Assembly: GCA_903936705.1 (NCBI GenBank)
Contig: CAIZWN010000078.1
Coordinates: 1-64,000, forward strand
Direction: 5' to 3'
Source of the DNA: an uncultured Myxococcales bacterium
GTDB lineage: Bacteria > Myxococcota_A > UBA9042 > DTJE01
DNA: 64,000 bases
Positions 45,274 to 55,970 of the stretch are shown here, piece after piece. The first letter of the stretch is position 1, and the number at the start of each line of letters is the position of its first letter. The notes under the pieces were generated by a model that saw nothing but the letters and a program-made list of their open reading frames with translations, was not told the DNA's origin and ran no database searches. The position numbers and the translations under genes are program-made.

Positions 45274-48200
45274 ATGGACGTCAATGAACTGCGGCGGCTT
45301 CTTGACGACGTGGCCGCCGGCCGCAGGACCGCCGAGGCACTGGATCGTGTCGCAGGGGGGCTGACACGTGATGATTTGCGTGAGGCTCTCGACTACGTGG
45401 GTGAACGCGTCGGACTTGCCGACGAGGCTCACGACATCGAGTCGTGGACCCGCCTGACGGGGGACCTTCTCTACCGCTGGGCACTGGGTTCTGACGACGA
45501 CATTTCCGGTCTGCTTGCCGCCACTTCGGCCGACCTGTTTCGCAAGGACCTGCAGGATGTCGAGGCGGCCGAGGCGGCGCGAATCGTTGCTGCAGTCCGT
45601 TCCCTGAATCCGGTTGCCATGACCACGCTTTTTGATTCGATCGGAGACGAACTTGCCGAGGAGCCTCGTATTCGTTTGATTCGCGCACTCTCGGTACTGG
45701 GTGACGAGCCGACACGGGTTCGTTTTCAGCCGATGCTCGAGAGCGCGATGGAAGCTGGAAGGCTGCGACTTGCGCGCGATACGGCGCATTCCGGAAGGCT
45801 CGAGCAAGCCAGGGAGTTGATCAACAACGACGGTCTTATCGCCGAAATAGTCGCCTTGCTGGACCAGCATATCGAAGCCTCCCCTGGCGACCTCGAGGCC
45901 CTGTCCTTGATCACCGGAGCCCTTGTCAAGGCTGGGCGCGATGACGAGGTCGAATTCAGGTATCGCCGGGGGCTGGATTCGCTGCAACACTCAAAGCAAG
46001 TAGAGGTCTTGTTCGAGTTGGGCCGATTTCACCGTGAGGTCCGGCATGATCTTCTGTTGGCCCGCGGCGCACTAGAGGAGTCTCTGGCCCTTGACAAGGC
46101 TAATTCAGCCGCGCTGGAACTATGGGTGTCGGTGATGGGCGATCTGGGGCTGGCCGACGAGGCACTCGCCTCGCTTGAAAAGCGCAGGCTGGAGGCGTCA
46201 GGCACCATTGACGAGGCCCGGGTCCTGCCGGTTCTGGCTCGGGCCTACCTGGCCTCGCAACGACCCGATGATGCCGAGCGAACCTGGCGCAGGGTCAGGG
46301 CAATAGACCCCAGGAACGTCGCTGCGCTGCGGTTCTACGAGGAATACCACCGATCGCGTGGCGACTTCCAGACGCTTTTCACGACGTTGCAGTTTCAGCT
46401 GTCTGTCGTGGAGGACCCGGAGGAACGTGTTCGGGTAAATCGTCTGATGGCCGCAGTTGCCGAGGAAAACCTGAAGAACCCCGAGCGCGCCGTCGAGGCG
46501 TGGAAGCGCGTTCTTGCTATCAGGCCCAACGACTCGGTAGCCGAGAAGGCATTGATGGACCTGTACCTGCGCCTGCGAAAGTGGCACGCGCTGGTCGAGT
46601 TCCACAACGAGCGTTTTCGACGGCTGCCACCTGAGGCCGTCGACGAAAAGGTCGTCACACTGTTCAAGATCATCGAGAACTACCAAGACCCGGATCGGCT
46701 GCCTAGTACGGATAACGTTCTGGCGACCTATGCGCGAATTGTCGAGGTTTCCCCGACACACAAGGAAGCGCTTGATACCCTGGCGCGCGGCTACCAGGAT
46801 CGCGAACGTTGGCCCGACCTTCTGAAGGTGCTGCAGAAGAAGGTTCTGGTTACCGAGGATCCGGTTGAGTTGCTCGAGATGTTCCAGCAGATTGCCGAGA
46901 TAGCAATCACAAGGATGTCGAACGAGACCCAGGCCATTCCGTTCCTGGAACGAATCCTGGAACTGGATCCCGAAAACCTGGCTGTGGTTCAGCGCCTGAA
47001 GACAATCTACCAGCACAAGCACAACCAGGAAAAACTATACGGCATGCATCTGCGCGAGTTGAAGATGCTCGCCGGTCCCGGGCGCGAGCAGGTCCTGATT
47101 GCCGCCGCCACGATGGCCCGGGATCGCCTGTTGCGCTATGACGAGGCTTTGCGACTATTCGAGGAACTCCATCGCACGAATTCGAACTCGCGCGAGGCCC
47201 GCGAGAACATGCATCAGTTGTACGCGCGCCTCGAGCGCTGGCAAGACTATGCCAGCTTCCTTGCGGAGGAGGTCGAGCGTCCGATGCCCGCGCGGCGTCG
47301 AATCGAACTGATGCACAAATGGGGCGAGGTTCTTGCGGACCGCCTGGGCGAGTCAGGCAAGGCCCGACTGGTGTTTGAACGCGTTCTTACGATAGACGCG
47401 GCCGATGACATCTCGGCCAGGCGACTTGAGCAGATCTATTTGGATCTGGAGGACCTGCCAGCGCTGCAACGTCTCTTTTCAGGGCGGCAGGATCTTCGCT
47501 CGTATGTTGCTCTGCTGTCGCAACGCGAGGCCAAGGAGGATGATCCTTCTCGCAAGGTGGCACTGAATCTCGCCATGGCGCAGGCGTGCGAGAATGATCT
47601 TGGCGAGCCGTCGCGAGCTGCTCGCTACCTGGAGAAGGCTTTTTCGCTGGACCACGGTCTGGTTGACGTTGGGAGACGATTGCTGGCTGCGTGCGAGGCG
47701 CAGGGTGACCTGGAGCGCGTATCGGCAATACTTCGCGACCTTGCTCCAGCGGTGGTCGAGTCGGATGAGCGCCTGGACCTGTTTCTGCGTTTGCACGACG
47801 TCCTCGAGCGACTGGGCGACCATACCGGCGCGTTCCATGCCGGTACTGATGCCGTACGCGTGGCAATGACCCTCGGGCGCGTTGCTAGCGCCCTGGAAAA
47901 GTTGAGGGCAACTGTTGTCAGTGGTGGCCTGTGGCAGGAATTTGCCGGAGTCCTGCAGGAGGTTTCAGCGGCGACAATGGACGCTGATTTCCGGCAGGAA
48001 TTGCTGCTGGAATTGGGACAGATATTCAAGGGGCGCCTGCTGTTTCACGACGAGGCATGGGACGTTCTGGAGCGGGTTCTGGACCTGGACCCTGGAAACC
48101 TGACGGCCATGGATCTTCTGGAAGACATTGCCCTTCAGAGAGAGGATTGGACCGGTCTCGAGAACGTGCTGCGCAGGCGGATCGACGTTGCCCGTAACGA

Positions 48201-51200
48201 GGGTGAGGCGCGGGATATCAGGATGCGCCTTGGTCGTTTGTACGAAGACCTTCTGGGCGATGACGGTGCTGCGGCGGAATGCTATGTTCAAGTTGTCCAG
48301 GCGACTTCCGGTGATCGAGAGGCCTTGGCCGGCCTGCACCGTACCTACGAGCATACCGAGCGCTTTGTCGATCTGGCCGATGTCATCAGGATGGAGATAG
48401 CTGCGGCGGCGGGTATCGAGTGGGAACGGTTGCGTCTGCAAGCCGAGCTTGCGCAGCTTTCTTGGGAGCATCTTGACGATGTGGACGAGGCTCTGCGTCT
48501 TTTGCAATTGTCGTTGGGGTCCGAGTCGCACGCTCCCGAGGCATTACGGCAGTTGCGCGTTCTGTTTGATAGACGTATCGCACGTGAGGCTGCTGCCAAT
48601 CTGATGGCGCCGTATTTCCGCAATGCCGGGCGGACCGATGAGTTGCTGGACCTTTTGCATGCTCGTCTGGATGACATTGCTCGTCCCGAGGCAGCGGCCT
48701 CGATCCTGATGGAGATGGCAGACATTCGGGAACGTGCAAAGGGCGATCCCGCTGGCGCGTTCGATTTGATCGAGGCTGCGGTATTACGCCACCCTGTCGA
48801 GTCGTTTGTAGAACGTTTGTGCCTGCTGGCCGATGCCACGGGACGGCATCGTGAAGCGGCTATCGCAATCGGCAGATGGGTTGGAATTGTTCCGGAAGGA
48901 ATAGCGATCAGTGACTCTACCATTCCCGATGCGGCAAGGGAGGCCAGGTTCTCGCTGGTTCTTGGGCACCTGTACGCAGAACGTTTGGACGAGCCTAGGC
49001 TTGCGATCAAGGCGCTTGAAAAGGCGCTTCCGTTTGATGCCGGTGACGAGTCTCTATTGCGCACATTGCTGGAGTTGTACCGCCGCGTGGGCGATCGCGA
49101 TTCGGCTATGCAGACCTTCGATCATCTAGCCGACGCTGCCGTTTCGACCCAGGCGCGGCGCGTTGTCCTGTTGTCCCGGGCCCACTATGCCCGCGAGCAG
49201 GGTTGCGACGATGATGCCATCGACACGCTGCAGCACGTCCTTGATCTTGAGGTTGGTGATGATGCCGCAGCCGACCTGGAAGTGCTGCTGGAAAAGAATG
49301 AGCACTGGAGTGAACTGGTCCGTTTGCTTGAGCGTCGCGAGGGATGGACCGGCGAGCCTGTCGCTCGTGCGGAACTTATTCGGCGCCAGGCCATCATTCA
49401 GAGCGCGAGGCTCAACAGGTTGGACCGGGCTGCCGACCTGTTGCGGCGGGCACTGGTCGACGATCGCGATCGCGAGGATTTGAGGGTTGAGGCCGAGGCT
49501 TTGGCCCTGCGCCACGAACTACCGGGATGGCGCGATTGGGCACCTGCGCTGCTGGCGATATTGGAGGAGATATTCCGCGGTGATCCTGCCGCGATGGATC
49601 GACTGGCGCGCGTCTACCGGGCCAAGGCCGACTGTGCCGCCTCCCCCTGGGAGTGCGTTGTGGCCCTGAACGAGTTGGCTGCGCTGGAGCGGGAACGAGG
49701 GAACCTGGATGCAGCCTTCGCTGCACGGGTCAAGGCCTTGCGGACGATGCCGGACGACGGATCGCTTGCCGATTCCGTCGTGGAGGCCGGTGAAGAAGCT
49801 GGCAAACCCGAGAGCGTGGTCGAGGCCCTCGAGTCAGTGGCGCCCACGGCAGGAATCGAGGGGCGGGTCAGGATGCTGCTGTGTGTGGCTCGAACATGGA
49901 GAACACGGCTGGACGATGCGACTCGTGCCATGGCGATATATGACCAGTTGCTGGAACTGCAACCAGGGTCGATGAGCGTCATGCGCGAGGTCGACGACCT
50001 GCTGCATGCCCAGGGACGTGAGGCCGAGCGTATTCCGCTGCTGACCGAGATGGCTGTTGCAGCTCCGACGCTTGACGAGCGTCGCCAGACACACCTGACG
50101 ATCGGTATGCTGTGCCAGACAACTGGGGACTTCGATGGGGCGGTGCGGGCATTCAGGTACGTACTGGATCGGCGTCCATCGGAGGACACCCTTGACCAGT
50201 CATCCCTTGATGCTGCCCTGCGTCTGCTTGGCCTGGCCGAGACTTTGGGCCGCGTTCGCGATTCGGTTGATCTTCATCTTCTTGTTGGACGTGCAGGTGG
50301 CGAGCCCGCGGGCCATCGTCTTCATCTTCTGGCAGCAGCCCGTCTTCTGATGGATACCCTGAACGATTCGTCCGAGGCCAACCGTGTGTACGATGAACTC
50401 CTTGCGCTTGACCCGCTGGATCTGGAGGCGCGCAACGAGTCGAAAATCATCGCTCGGAATTCCCCAGACGGTTCACGGCTATTGATGCTGCTGAAGGACG
50501 AATTGTCGCATGCTCCAGATGCCATCTCCCGGGTTGATCCCCTGATGGAACTGGCCGACATTCACCTGGCGGCCGGCGAAATGGGTCGTGTGGATGCGCT
50601 GGGCTGCCTGTCTGAGATTCTGGAAACTGTTCCTGCTCATTCAACGGCGCTTGAACGACTGGACTCGTTGATATTGGACCCATCATCCGGGGCTGAACCC
50701 GCCGGGCTGCTGCTGACGGCGTCTCAGCGGACCGGCGATGTCGCTGGGCTGGCCCGAGCCCTGCGCTGTCTGATCAGTCTTTGTGACCAGCCGACCGAGG
50801 CGGTTGAACTTCGTATTCGCCTTGCAGTCAGCCTTAGAACGCTTGGAAGATGCGACGAGTCGCGTACCGTTCTTGAAGAGGCGTATCGATTCTCGCCCCA
50901 GTCGGACAAGGTATTCGCTGCCCTGACCGAAGCGCTGGAGTCTGATGGCGTACTTGGAGGGCTTTCCGGGATAACCCTGTCTGTAGTTGGCTCGATCGAG
51001 GAACCTTCAGCCCGTCTGTCTGCCCGCCTGCGAGCCGCCGCTGTGCTGTTGCGGGCTGGTCTTGCCGACGAGGTTGTCGCACTCCTTGAGGCCAACGTTC
51101 TTGAACTTGAATCCGACATTCCCTCGCTCGAGATGCTGACTCTTGCATTCGAGACGCTGGGACGTCCCGACAAGGTACTTGAGACCCTTGAGAACACCGC

Positions 51201-54200
51201 CAGGGTCCACCACGAACCCGCGGTTCGTCGTGAAATCAGGCGTCGTTGCGCCATGTTGGCCGAACTGGAGATGGCTGATCCAGTCAAGGCTACTGGATTC
51301 TGGTGGCTTGTACTCGAAGACGAGCCTCTGGATTCCGAAGCGCTGGTCAAACTTGCACAGTTGCAGGATTGTGCGCGGGATTGCGACGGGTGCATCCGCC
51401 TTGTTCGCCATGAACTTGCCAAGCGCCAGGGCAGCGGGTTGCAGTCGGATATTGTGCGCCAGATGGAGCTTAGACGCCGTCTGGTACTGTTGACACTCGA
51501 CGCGGGTTTCACTGCTGATGCCGTGACTGCGGCGGTTGATTTGTTGGAATCCGGAACCAACGAAGGCATCGACTTGACGGTTGCCCGTCGTGCCTACGCT
51601 GAAGCCGGGACGCCTCCGGAGCTTTTCCTCGCACTTTCGTCGGCCTACGAGGCGGTTGTTGATCGCGATGGCTTGCTGGATCTGTACCGCTATGCCGCCG
51701 GAATGGATTTGGCCATTCCAACGAAAGTCGAGGTGTTACGTCTGGCGGTAGATATCGAAGAATCGCTTGGTCGTGATGACGACCTGTTCGAGGATCTTAC
51801 GGTCCTGATCGAGATCGATGCAGCTGACTCTGTTCAAAGAGCTCGACTGGAAGCTGCTGGTCGGAGGATTGGTCGTCTTGATGGCGTGCGGAATTCGTTG
51901 GTGGCCGCCTTCGAGTCATTGACTGATCGGCCGGAGTCTTTCGATGTTGCGATGGCTCTTGCGCGGATTCTTCAGGACGATCTTGGTCGAGAGGATGATG
52001 CTGCCGACTGGTTGAAACTTGCCTTCTTGCGGCGCCCAGGTGACGCGCAGGTCATCGAGGCTCTTTCGGCCCTCTACTCGCGGCTGTCGCGATTCGCTGA
52101 TCTTGCTCACCTGTTCGAGAACCTTGGAGACTTGGAGCAGGGCGTTGATGAACGCTTGGCGTTCTACTTCAAGGCCTACGACGTCATGCGCTTTCGCGTA
52201 AAAGATCCAACCGGCGCGACCAATATTCTCAAGAAGGTGCTGGACCAGGAACCTGGTAATCGTGGGGCGCTGGAGGGCCTGGAGTCCCTGGCCCGCGAGA
52301 CGGGTGATTCCGGCGCGCTGTGCTTGTGGCTTGGTCGAAAGGCCGAGATGGCTACCACTCCTTCCGACCGGCGATCAACGCTGCTGGAGTTGGCAACGGT
52401 TCAGGAGGGTGTTCGTGATGATGCCTCGGCTGCCATTGTCACGCTATGCCGTCTTGTAGAGGTTGATCCGCAATGCGACGAGGCCTGGCGTCGGCTTGAG
52501 GGTATTTATGTCGCGACCCAACGATATGAGAATCTAGCCGATCTTTACGAGCAACAGGCTGCGCTTGCTGCCAGTCGCGAGGATACTATCGAATCCTTGA
52601 AGAAGGCGGCGGGGATCTGCGAAAGCCGCCTTGGTGATCCGGGACGGGCAATATTGTTGCTGCGCAGGATCCTGGATGCGGATTCCGGGAATGCCTATGC
52701 GTTTTTCCGGCTCAGCGAATTGCTGGATTCCGCAGATGACGCTCTGGGCCTGGTCGAGTTGCTGGTCGCACGACTGGCCCATACGGTGGCATCCTCGGAG
52801 ATTGTCGATCTGAATGCCCGCGTGGGCATGTTGTGGGCCAACCGTTTGGGTGACGATGCCAGGGCTGTCGAACACCTCAAGGCCGCGCTGGCAATTGATC
52901 CATTCCACGCGACTGCCAGGGCTGGGCTCGAGAGGCTGTTGGATTCGACTTTGGTCGCCATGGAAGCTGCCCTGGTTCTTGAGGGTGTATACGAGGCGGC
53001 CGGAGATTACGCGCTGCTATGCGGGGTCCTTGAGCGAGAGATTCCTCAGATGGTTGGCAGTGCCGAACGCGAGAGTGTTCGGATGAGGATTGCCGAGGTT
53101 CGCTCGGAACGTGTTGGCGATATTTCTGGAGCGGTTGAAACACTGGCTGACGTTCTGTTGGACAACCCTTCGAACAAGGAAGCTGCATCGCGTTTGGTGA
53201 TTCTGACGGAGCGCATCGGGACGTGGGACCGACTGACAACCTTGCTGGCAGAGTGCGCGGGCAGGGCCGAGTCCCCTGACGATCGAATTCGACTCAGGCT
53301 GGCGGCAGCCGAGATTGCCGAGCGAAATCAGCACCAGCCTTCCTTGGCGGCGCAGATCTACGCAGCACACGTTGCAGAAAATCCAACGGACGACCTGGTG
53401 CTGGGCGAACTGGACCGTCTGTACCAGCAACTTCGACGCACCGAGGATCTTGTAGGCATTCTGAAGATGCGCGTTGCATGTGCGGGCGAGGCGGTGCCTG
53501 ATGATCTGCGTTTACGGCTTTCTGCCTTGCTGTCCCAGGACGGCGTCGAGGTTGATGGCGCAGTCGAGCAACTAGGCCGGGTACTGGAAGGCCGACCCGG
53601 GCACCCCGAGGCTATTCGCCAGCTTTCCACTTTGGCTTCCGATCCGGTCGCTGGTCGGCATGCACTTGAGGTCCTGCGGTCAGCGTTCAGGAGCGTGTCC
53701 GATGACGAAGGGCTTCTTTGGGCAGTCGAACGCCTTATTGACGTTGCGTCGGATTCGTCGGACGTGGTGTCGTTGCACGACGAAGCCGCTGATGCGGCCA
53801 TGCGCCTGGGTCGTCGTTCCGTAGAGGTCGAACACCTGGGGCGCGCCCTGGGGTTGGTCCCATCGGATGAAGGCGTGCTGGTTCGATTGATCAAGGCTTC
53901 GCGGGAAGGTTCTTTGCAGGCGACTGCTTTTGGATACCTTTCATCTGCAGCCAGCGGAGCTTCGTGGCCGGAGTTGGAGAAATCCTTGCTGTTGCAGGCC
54001 GTCAGGCTTGGCGTTCCGGTCGGGGTTCCTGCACAGGCGATTGAAACCTCGCTGCAACGAGTAATGGCGATTGATCCGGTCTGCAAAGAGGCACTGCTGG
54101 CCCTGGACAAGATGTACGAGGCCGGTGCAAGAGGCGTCGAGTTGGCAGGAGTATTGGATCAAAGGCTTCGTCTTGATCTATCGCCTGACGAGCGAGTCGA

Positions 54201-55851
54201 AGTACTTTCGCGCCTGGCTCACCTGTCCGAGGAAAACGGTGATTTCGCGCGGGCCGCAGGTCTTCTCGAAGAGATAGCCGGTATTCGCCCGGACATGCCC
54301 GGCCTTCGATCGTTGCTTCGACTGGCGCAGGCCGTTGACGATCCCTTAGGACAGATTCGTGCGCTCGAGAGGCTTGCAGATCTGGAGGTTGAATCCGACA
54401 GTCGCGTGAGTTGCCTGCTGGAAGCAGCGTCGCTGTGGGAAAACCGGCTGCAAGACAAGACGGCGGCAGTCGCAACGCTCGAGAAGGTTTGCGAGATCGA
54501 TCCCAGGAACGCGGCGGCGTGCATTCGTCTGGAAAAGTTGTACGACGACCTGGGAGAGTACGGCTCGCTTGTCAGGATGCTGACCGAGATATCAGATTCG
54601 GACGCGCCTGATCTTGAGCGGCGCAATGCGGCGATGAAGGCTGCTGCAATCACGGAAACCCATCTTGACGACCTTCACGAGGCCGTTGGTCTTGTGAAGC
54701 GTGCTGCCGAGCTGGATCCTGACGACGATTCGGTACTCGATGAACTGATTCGCTTGTTTTACCGGAGCGAGGACTGGACCAGTCTGGTCGGCGTTCTGCG
54801 GCGCAAGGCTGTCCGCATGGTCCAAAAGTCCGACCAGGTGGCGTTGCTGGCAAAGGCATGCGACGTTGCGGTCCACCGGCTTGGCGATTTGGTCATGGGC
54901 GGGGGGCTGGCACGACAAATCATGGCCCTTGAACCGCAGCACCCGCGGGCTTTGCTGACATTGGCGCGGCTGATGGTCCAGCGGGATCAAAACGAGGAGG
55001 CGGCCAGTCTTTTCCAGCGCCTTGCTCAAAGTGCTACCGACCCGGACGAGCGGGTGGACGCTCTGGTTGGCCTGGCTCGACTGCGTTTTGCGGCGGGTGA
55101 TCGCGGTGATAGTGTCAGAAAGGTGTTGCAGGAGGCGGCAAAGCTGCGCCCCCAGAATGTCGAAGTAAATCGTTTTCTGAAGAAGCTGTACCTGGAGTCC
55201 GGCGAACACCATGCTTTGATCGAGGTGATGCTGCGCGAGCTGAAACAGGCCAAGGACGATGCCGAGCGCGCCTCGATATGCATGGACGTGGCGGACATCT
55301 ACCTCAAGCAGATGAACGACGGAGAAAAATTCCTGCAATGGGCCGAGGAGGCGCATCGTTTCGGTCGCGACGACCCACGTGTTGTCGGGGGGATTGTTCG
55401 ATACCATCTGCAGTCTGGCGAGCCGCATCGGGCGGTGCCGTACCTCGAATGGCTGGTCAACTATCTCGAGAGCACACGTCGGCTGAAGGAACTGCCGCCC
55501 TTTGCCTTTGAACTTGCACGCATCGTTGAGTCCCTTGGCCAGCAGGACAAAGCCATCCAGTACTATCGCCTGGCTCACGAGCACGACGCCGGTAACGTGC
55601 CCAATTCAATGGCCCTGGGCCGCCTGTATCTGGCCCGCGGTGAGAACGACAAGGCGCTGAGGATCTTCCAGCCGCTGATCCTGCGCATGGACAGCCTGGC
55701 CTCGCCCGCGCGCATTGAACTGCTGATATCACTGTCCAAGGTTCACGTTGCGCAGGGCGACAAGAGGAAGGCTCGGCAGTTCGTTCTGCGCGTCCTGCAG
55801 GAGGAACCCGCGAATGCCGAGGCCCAGGCGCTGTTGTCCAAGGGACTGTGA
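45274..55851 (+). CDS. Giant cytoplasmic TPR solenoid protein (about 3525 aa)
   Basis: One open frame of 10.6 kb. ATG 45274 has GAGG 7 bases upstream; GTG 45268 is an alternative. The whole length is helical repeat: canonical TPR units such as DEARVLPVLARAYLASQRPDDA and GNVPNSMALGRLYLARGENDKA alternate with ~110-residue super-units (pattern W..L...L..R...A..). I see no signal peptide, TM helix or enzyme domain, so a cytoplasmic scaffold is likely. Codon use looks like its neighbours. Protein partners are unknown. Similar giant TPR proteins occur in myxobacteria, but without a characterised role. 107 bp separate its stop from the proline dehydrogenase ATG. Confidence 0.85.
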   Translation: MDVNELRRLLDDVAAGRRTAEALDRVAGGLTRDDLREALDYVGERVGLADEAHDIESWTRLTGDLLYRWALGSDDDISGLLAATSADLFRKDLQDVEAAEAARIVAAVRSLNPVAMTTLFDSIGDELAEEPRIRLIRALSVLGDEPTRVRFQPMLESAMEAGRLRLARDTAHSGRLEQARELINNDGLIAEIVALLDQHIEASPGDLEALSLITGALVKAGRDDEVEFRYRRGLDSLQHSKQVEVLFELGRFHREVRHDLLLARGALEESLALDKANSAALELWVSVMGDLGLADEALASLEKRRLEASGTIDEARVLPVLARAYLASQRPDDAERTWRRVRAIDPRNVAALRFYEEYHRSRGDFQTLFTTLQFQLSVVEDPEERVRVNRLMAAVAEENLKNPERAVEAWKRVLAIRPNDSVAEKALMDLYLRLRKWHALVEFHNERFRRLPPEAVDEKVVTLFKIIENYQDPDRLPSTDNVLATYARIVEVSPTHKEALDTLARGYQDRERWPDLLKVLQKKVLVTEDPVELLEMFQQIAEIAITRMSNETQAIPFLERILELDPENLAVVQRLKTIYQHKHNQEKLYGMHLRELKMLAGPGREQVLIAAATMARDRLLRYDEALRLFEELHRTNSNSREARENMHQLYARLERWQDYASFLAEEVERPMPARRRIELMHKWGEVLADRLGESGKARLVFERVLTIDAADDISARRLEQIYLDLEDLPALQRLFSGRQDLRSYVALLSQREAKEDDPSRKVALNLAMAQACENDLGEPSRAARYLEKAFSLDHGLVDVGRRLLAACEAQGDLERVSAILRDLAPAVVESDERLDLFLRLHDVLERLGDHTGAFHAGTDAVRVAMTLGRVASALEKLRATVVSGGLWQEFAGVLQEVSAATMDADFRQELLLELGQIFKGRLLFHDEAWDVLERVLDLDPGNLTAMDLLEDIALQREDWTGLENVLRRRIDVARNEGEARDIRMRLGRLYEDLLGDDGAAAECYVQVVQATSGDREALAGLHRTYEHTERFVDLADVIRMEIAAAAGIEWERLRLQAELAQLSWEHLDDVDEALRLLQLSLGSESHAPEALRQLRVLFDRRIAREAAANLMAPYFRNAGRTDELLDLLHARLDDIARPEAAASILMEMADIRERAKGDPAGAFDLIEAAVLRHPVESFVERLCLLADATGRHREAAIAIGRWVGIVPEGIAISDSTIPDAAREARFSLVLGHLYAERLDEPRLAIKALEKALPFDAGDESLLRTLLELYRRVGDRDSAMQTFDHLADAAVSTQARRVVLLSRAHYAREQGCDDDAIDTLQHVLDLEVGDDAAADLEVLLEKNEHWSELVRLLERREGWTGEPVARAELIRRQAIIQSARLNRLDRAADLLRRALVDDRDREDLRVEAEALALRHELPGWRDWAPALLAILEEIFRGDPAAMDRLARVYRAKADCAASPWECVVALNELAALERERGNLDAAFAARVKALRTMPDDGSLADSVVEAGEEAGKPESVVEALESVAPTAGIEGRVRMLLCVARTWRTRLDDATRAMAIYDQLLELQPGSMSVMREVDDLLHAQGREAERIPLLTEMAVAAPTLDERRQTHLTIGMLCQTTGDFDGAVRAFRYVLDRRPSEDTLDQSSLDAALRLLGLAETLGRVRDSVDLHLLVGRAGGEPAGHRLHLLAAARLLMDTLNDSSEANRVYDELLALDPLDLEARNESKIIARNSPDGSRLLMLLKDELSHAPDAISRVDPLMELADIHLAAGEMGRVDALGCLSEILETVPAHSTALERLDSLILDPSSGAEPAGLLLTASQRTGDVAGLARALRCLISLCDQPTEAVELRIRLAVSLRTLGRCDESRTVLEEAYRFSPQSDKVFAALTEALESDGVLGGLSGITLSVVGSIEEPSARLSARLRAAAVLLRAGLADEVVALLEANVLELESDIPSLEMLTLAFETLGRPDKVLETLENTARVHHEPAVRREIRRRCAMLAELEMADPVKATGFWWLVLEDEPLDSEALVKLAQLQDCARDCDGCIRLVRHELAKRQGSGLQSDIVRQMELRRRLVLLTLDAGFTADAVTAAVDLLESGTNEGIDLTVARRAYAEAGTPPELFLALSSAYEAVVDRDGLLDLYRYAAGMDLAIPTKVEVLRLAVDIEESLGRDDDLFEDLTVLIEIDAADSVQRARLEAAGRRIGRLDGVRNSLVAAFESLTDRPESFDVAMALARILQDDLGREDDAADWLKLAFLRRPGDAQVIEALSALYSRLSRFADLAHLFENLGDLEQGVDERLAFYFKAYDVMRFRVKDPTGATNILKKVLDQEPGNRGALEGLESLARETGDSGALCLWLGRKAEMATTPSDRRSTLLELATVQEGVRDDASAAIVTLCRLVEVDPQCDEAWRRLEGIYVATQRYENLADLYEQQAALAASREDTIESLKKAAGICESRLGDPGRAILLLRRILDADSGNAYAFFRLSELLDSADDALGLVELLVARLAHTVASSEIVDLNARVGMLWANRLGDDARAVEHLKAALAIDPFHATARAGLERLLDSTLVAMEAALVLEGVYEAAGDYALLCGVLEREIPQMVGSAERESVRMRIAEVRSERVGDISGAVETLADVLLDNPSNKEAASRLVILTERIGTWDRLTTLLAECAGRAESPDDRIRLRLAAAEIAERNQHQPSLAAQIYAAHVAENPTDDLVLGELDRLYQQLRRTEDLVGILKMRVACAGEAVPDDLRLRLSALLSQDGVEVDGAVEQLGRVLEGRPGHPEAIRQLSTLASDPVAGRHALEVLRSAFRSVSDDEGLLWAVERLIDVASDSSDVVSLHDEAADAAMRLGRRSVEVEHLGRALGLVPSDEGVLVRLIKASREGSLQATAFGYLSSAASGASWPELEKSLLLQAVRLGVPVGVPAQAIETSLQRVMAIDPVCKEALLALDKMYEAGARGVELAGVLDQRLRLDLSPDERVEVLSRLAHLSEENGDFARAAGLLEEIAGIRPDMPGLRSLLRLAQAVDDPLGQIRALERLADLEVESDSRVSCLLEAASLWENRLQDKTAAVATLEKVCEIDPRNAAACIRLEKLYDDLGEYGSLVRMLTEISDSDAPDLERRNAAMKAAAITETHLDDLHEAVGLVKRAAELDPDDDSVLDELIRLFYRSEDWTSLVGVLRRKAVRMVQKSDQVALLAKACDVAVHRLGDLVMGGGLARQIMALEPQHPRALLTLARLMVQRDQNEEAASLFQRLAQSATDPDERVDALVGLARLRFAAGDRGDSVRKVLQEAAKLRPQNVEVNRFLKKLYLESGEHHALIEVMLRELKQAKDDAERASICMDVADIYLKQMNDGEKFLQWAEEAHRFGRDDPRVVGGIVRYHLQSGEPHRAVPYLEWLVNYLESTRRLKELPPFAFELARIVESLGQQDKAIQYYRLAHEHDAGNVPNSMALGRLYLARGENDKALRIFQPLILRMDSLASPARIELLISLSKVHVAQGDKRKARQFVLRVLQEEPANAEAQALLSKGL

Positions 55852-55970
55852 GCCTTCGCATTCATACGCATCGTACTTGTGCATTTGTCCTCGGAATGGG
55901 GTTGAACTTCATGGCATTGAGGTGCTAATACCCCACGTCTTGTCAGGGCTTTACGCCTGTGAGGCGCACG

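Noticed and set aside
55852-55970. Possible riboswitch before proline dehydrogenase/nadB
   Set aside because: Only short stems are visible, and none fits a known NAD- or amino-acid-sensing fold.
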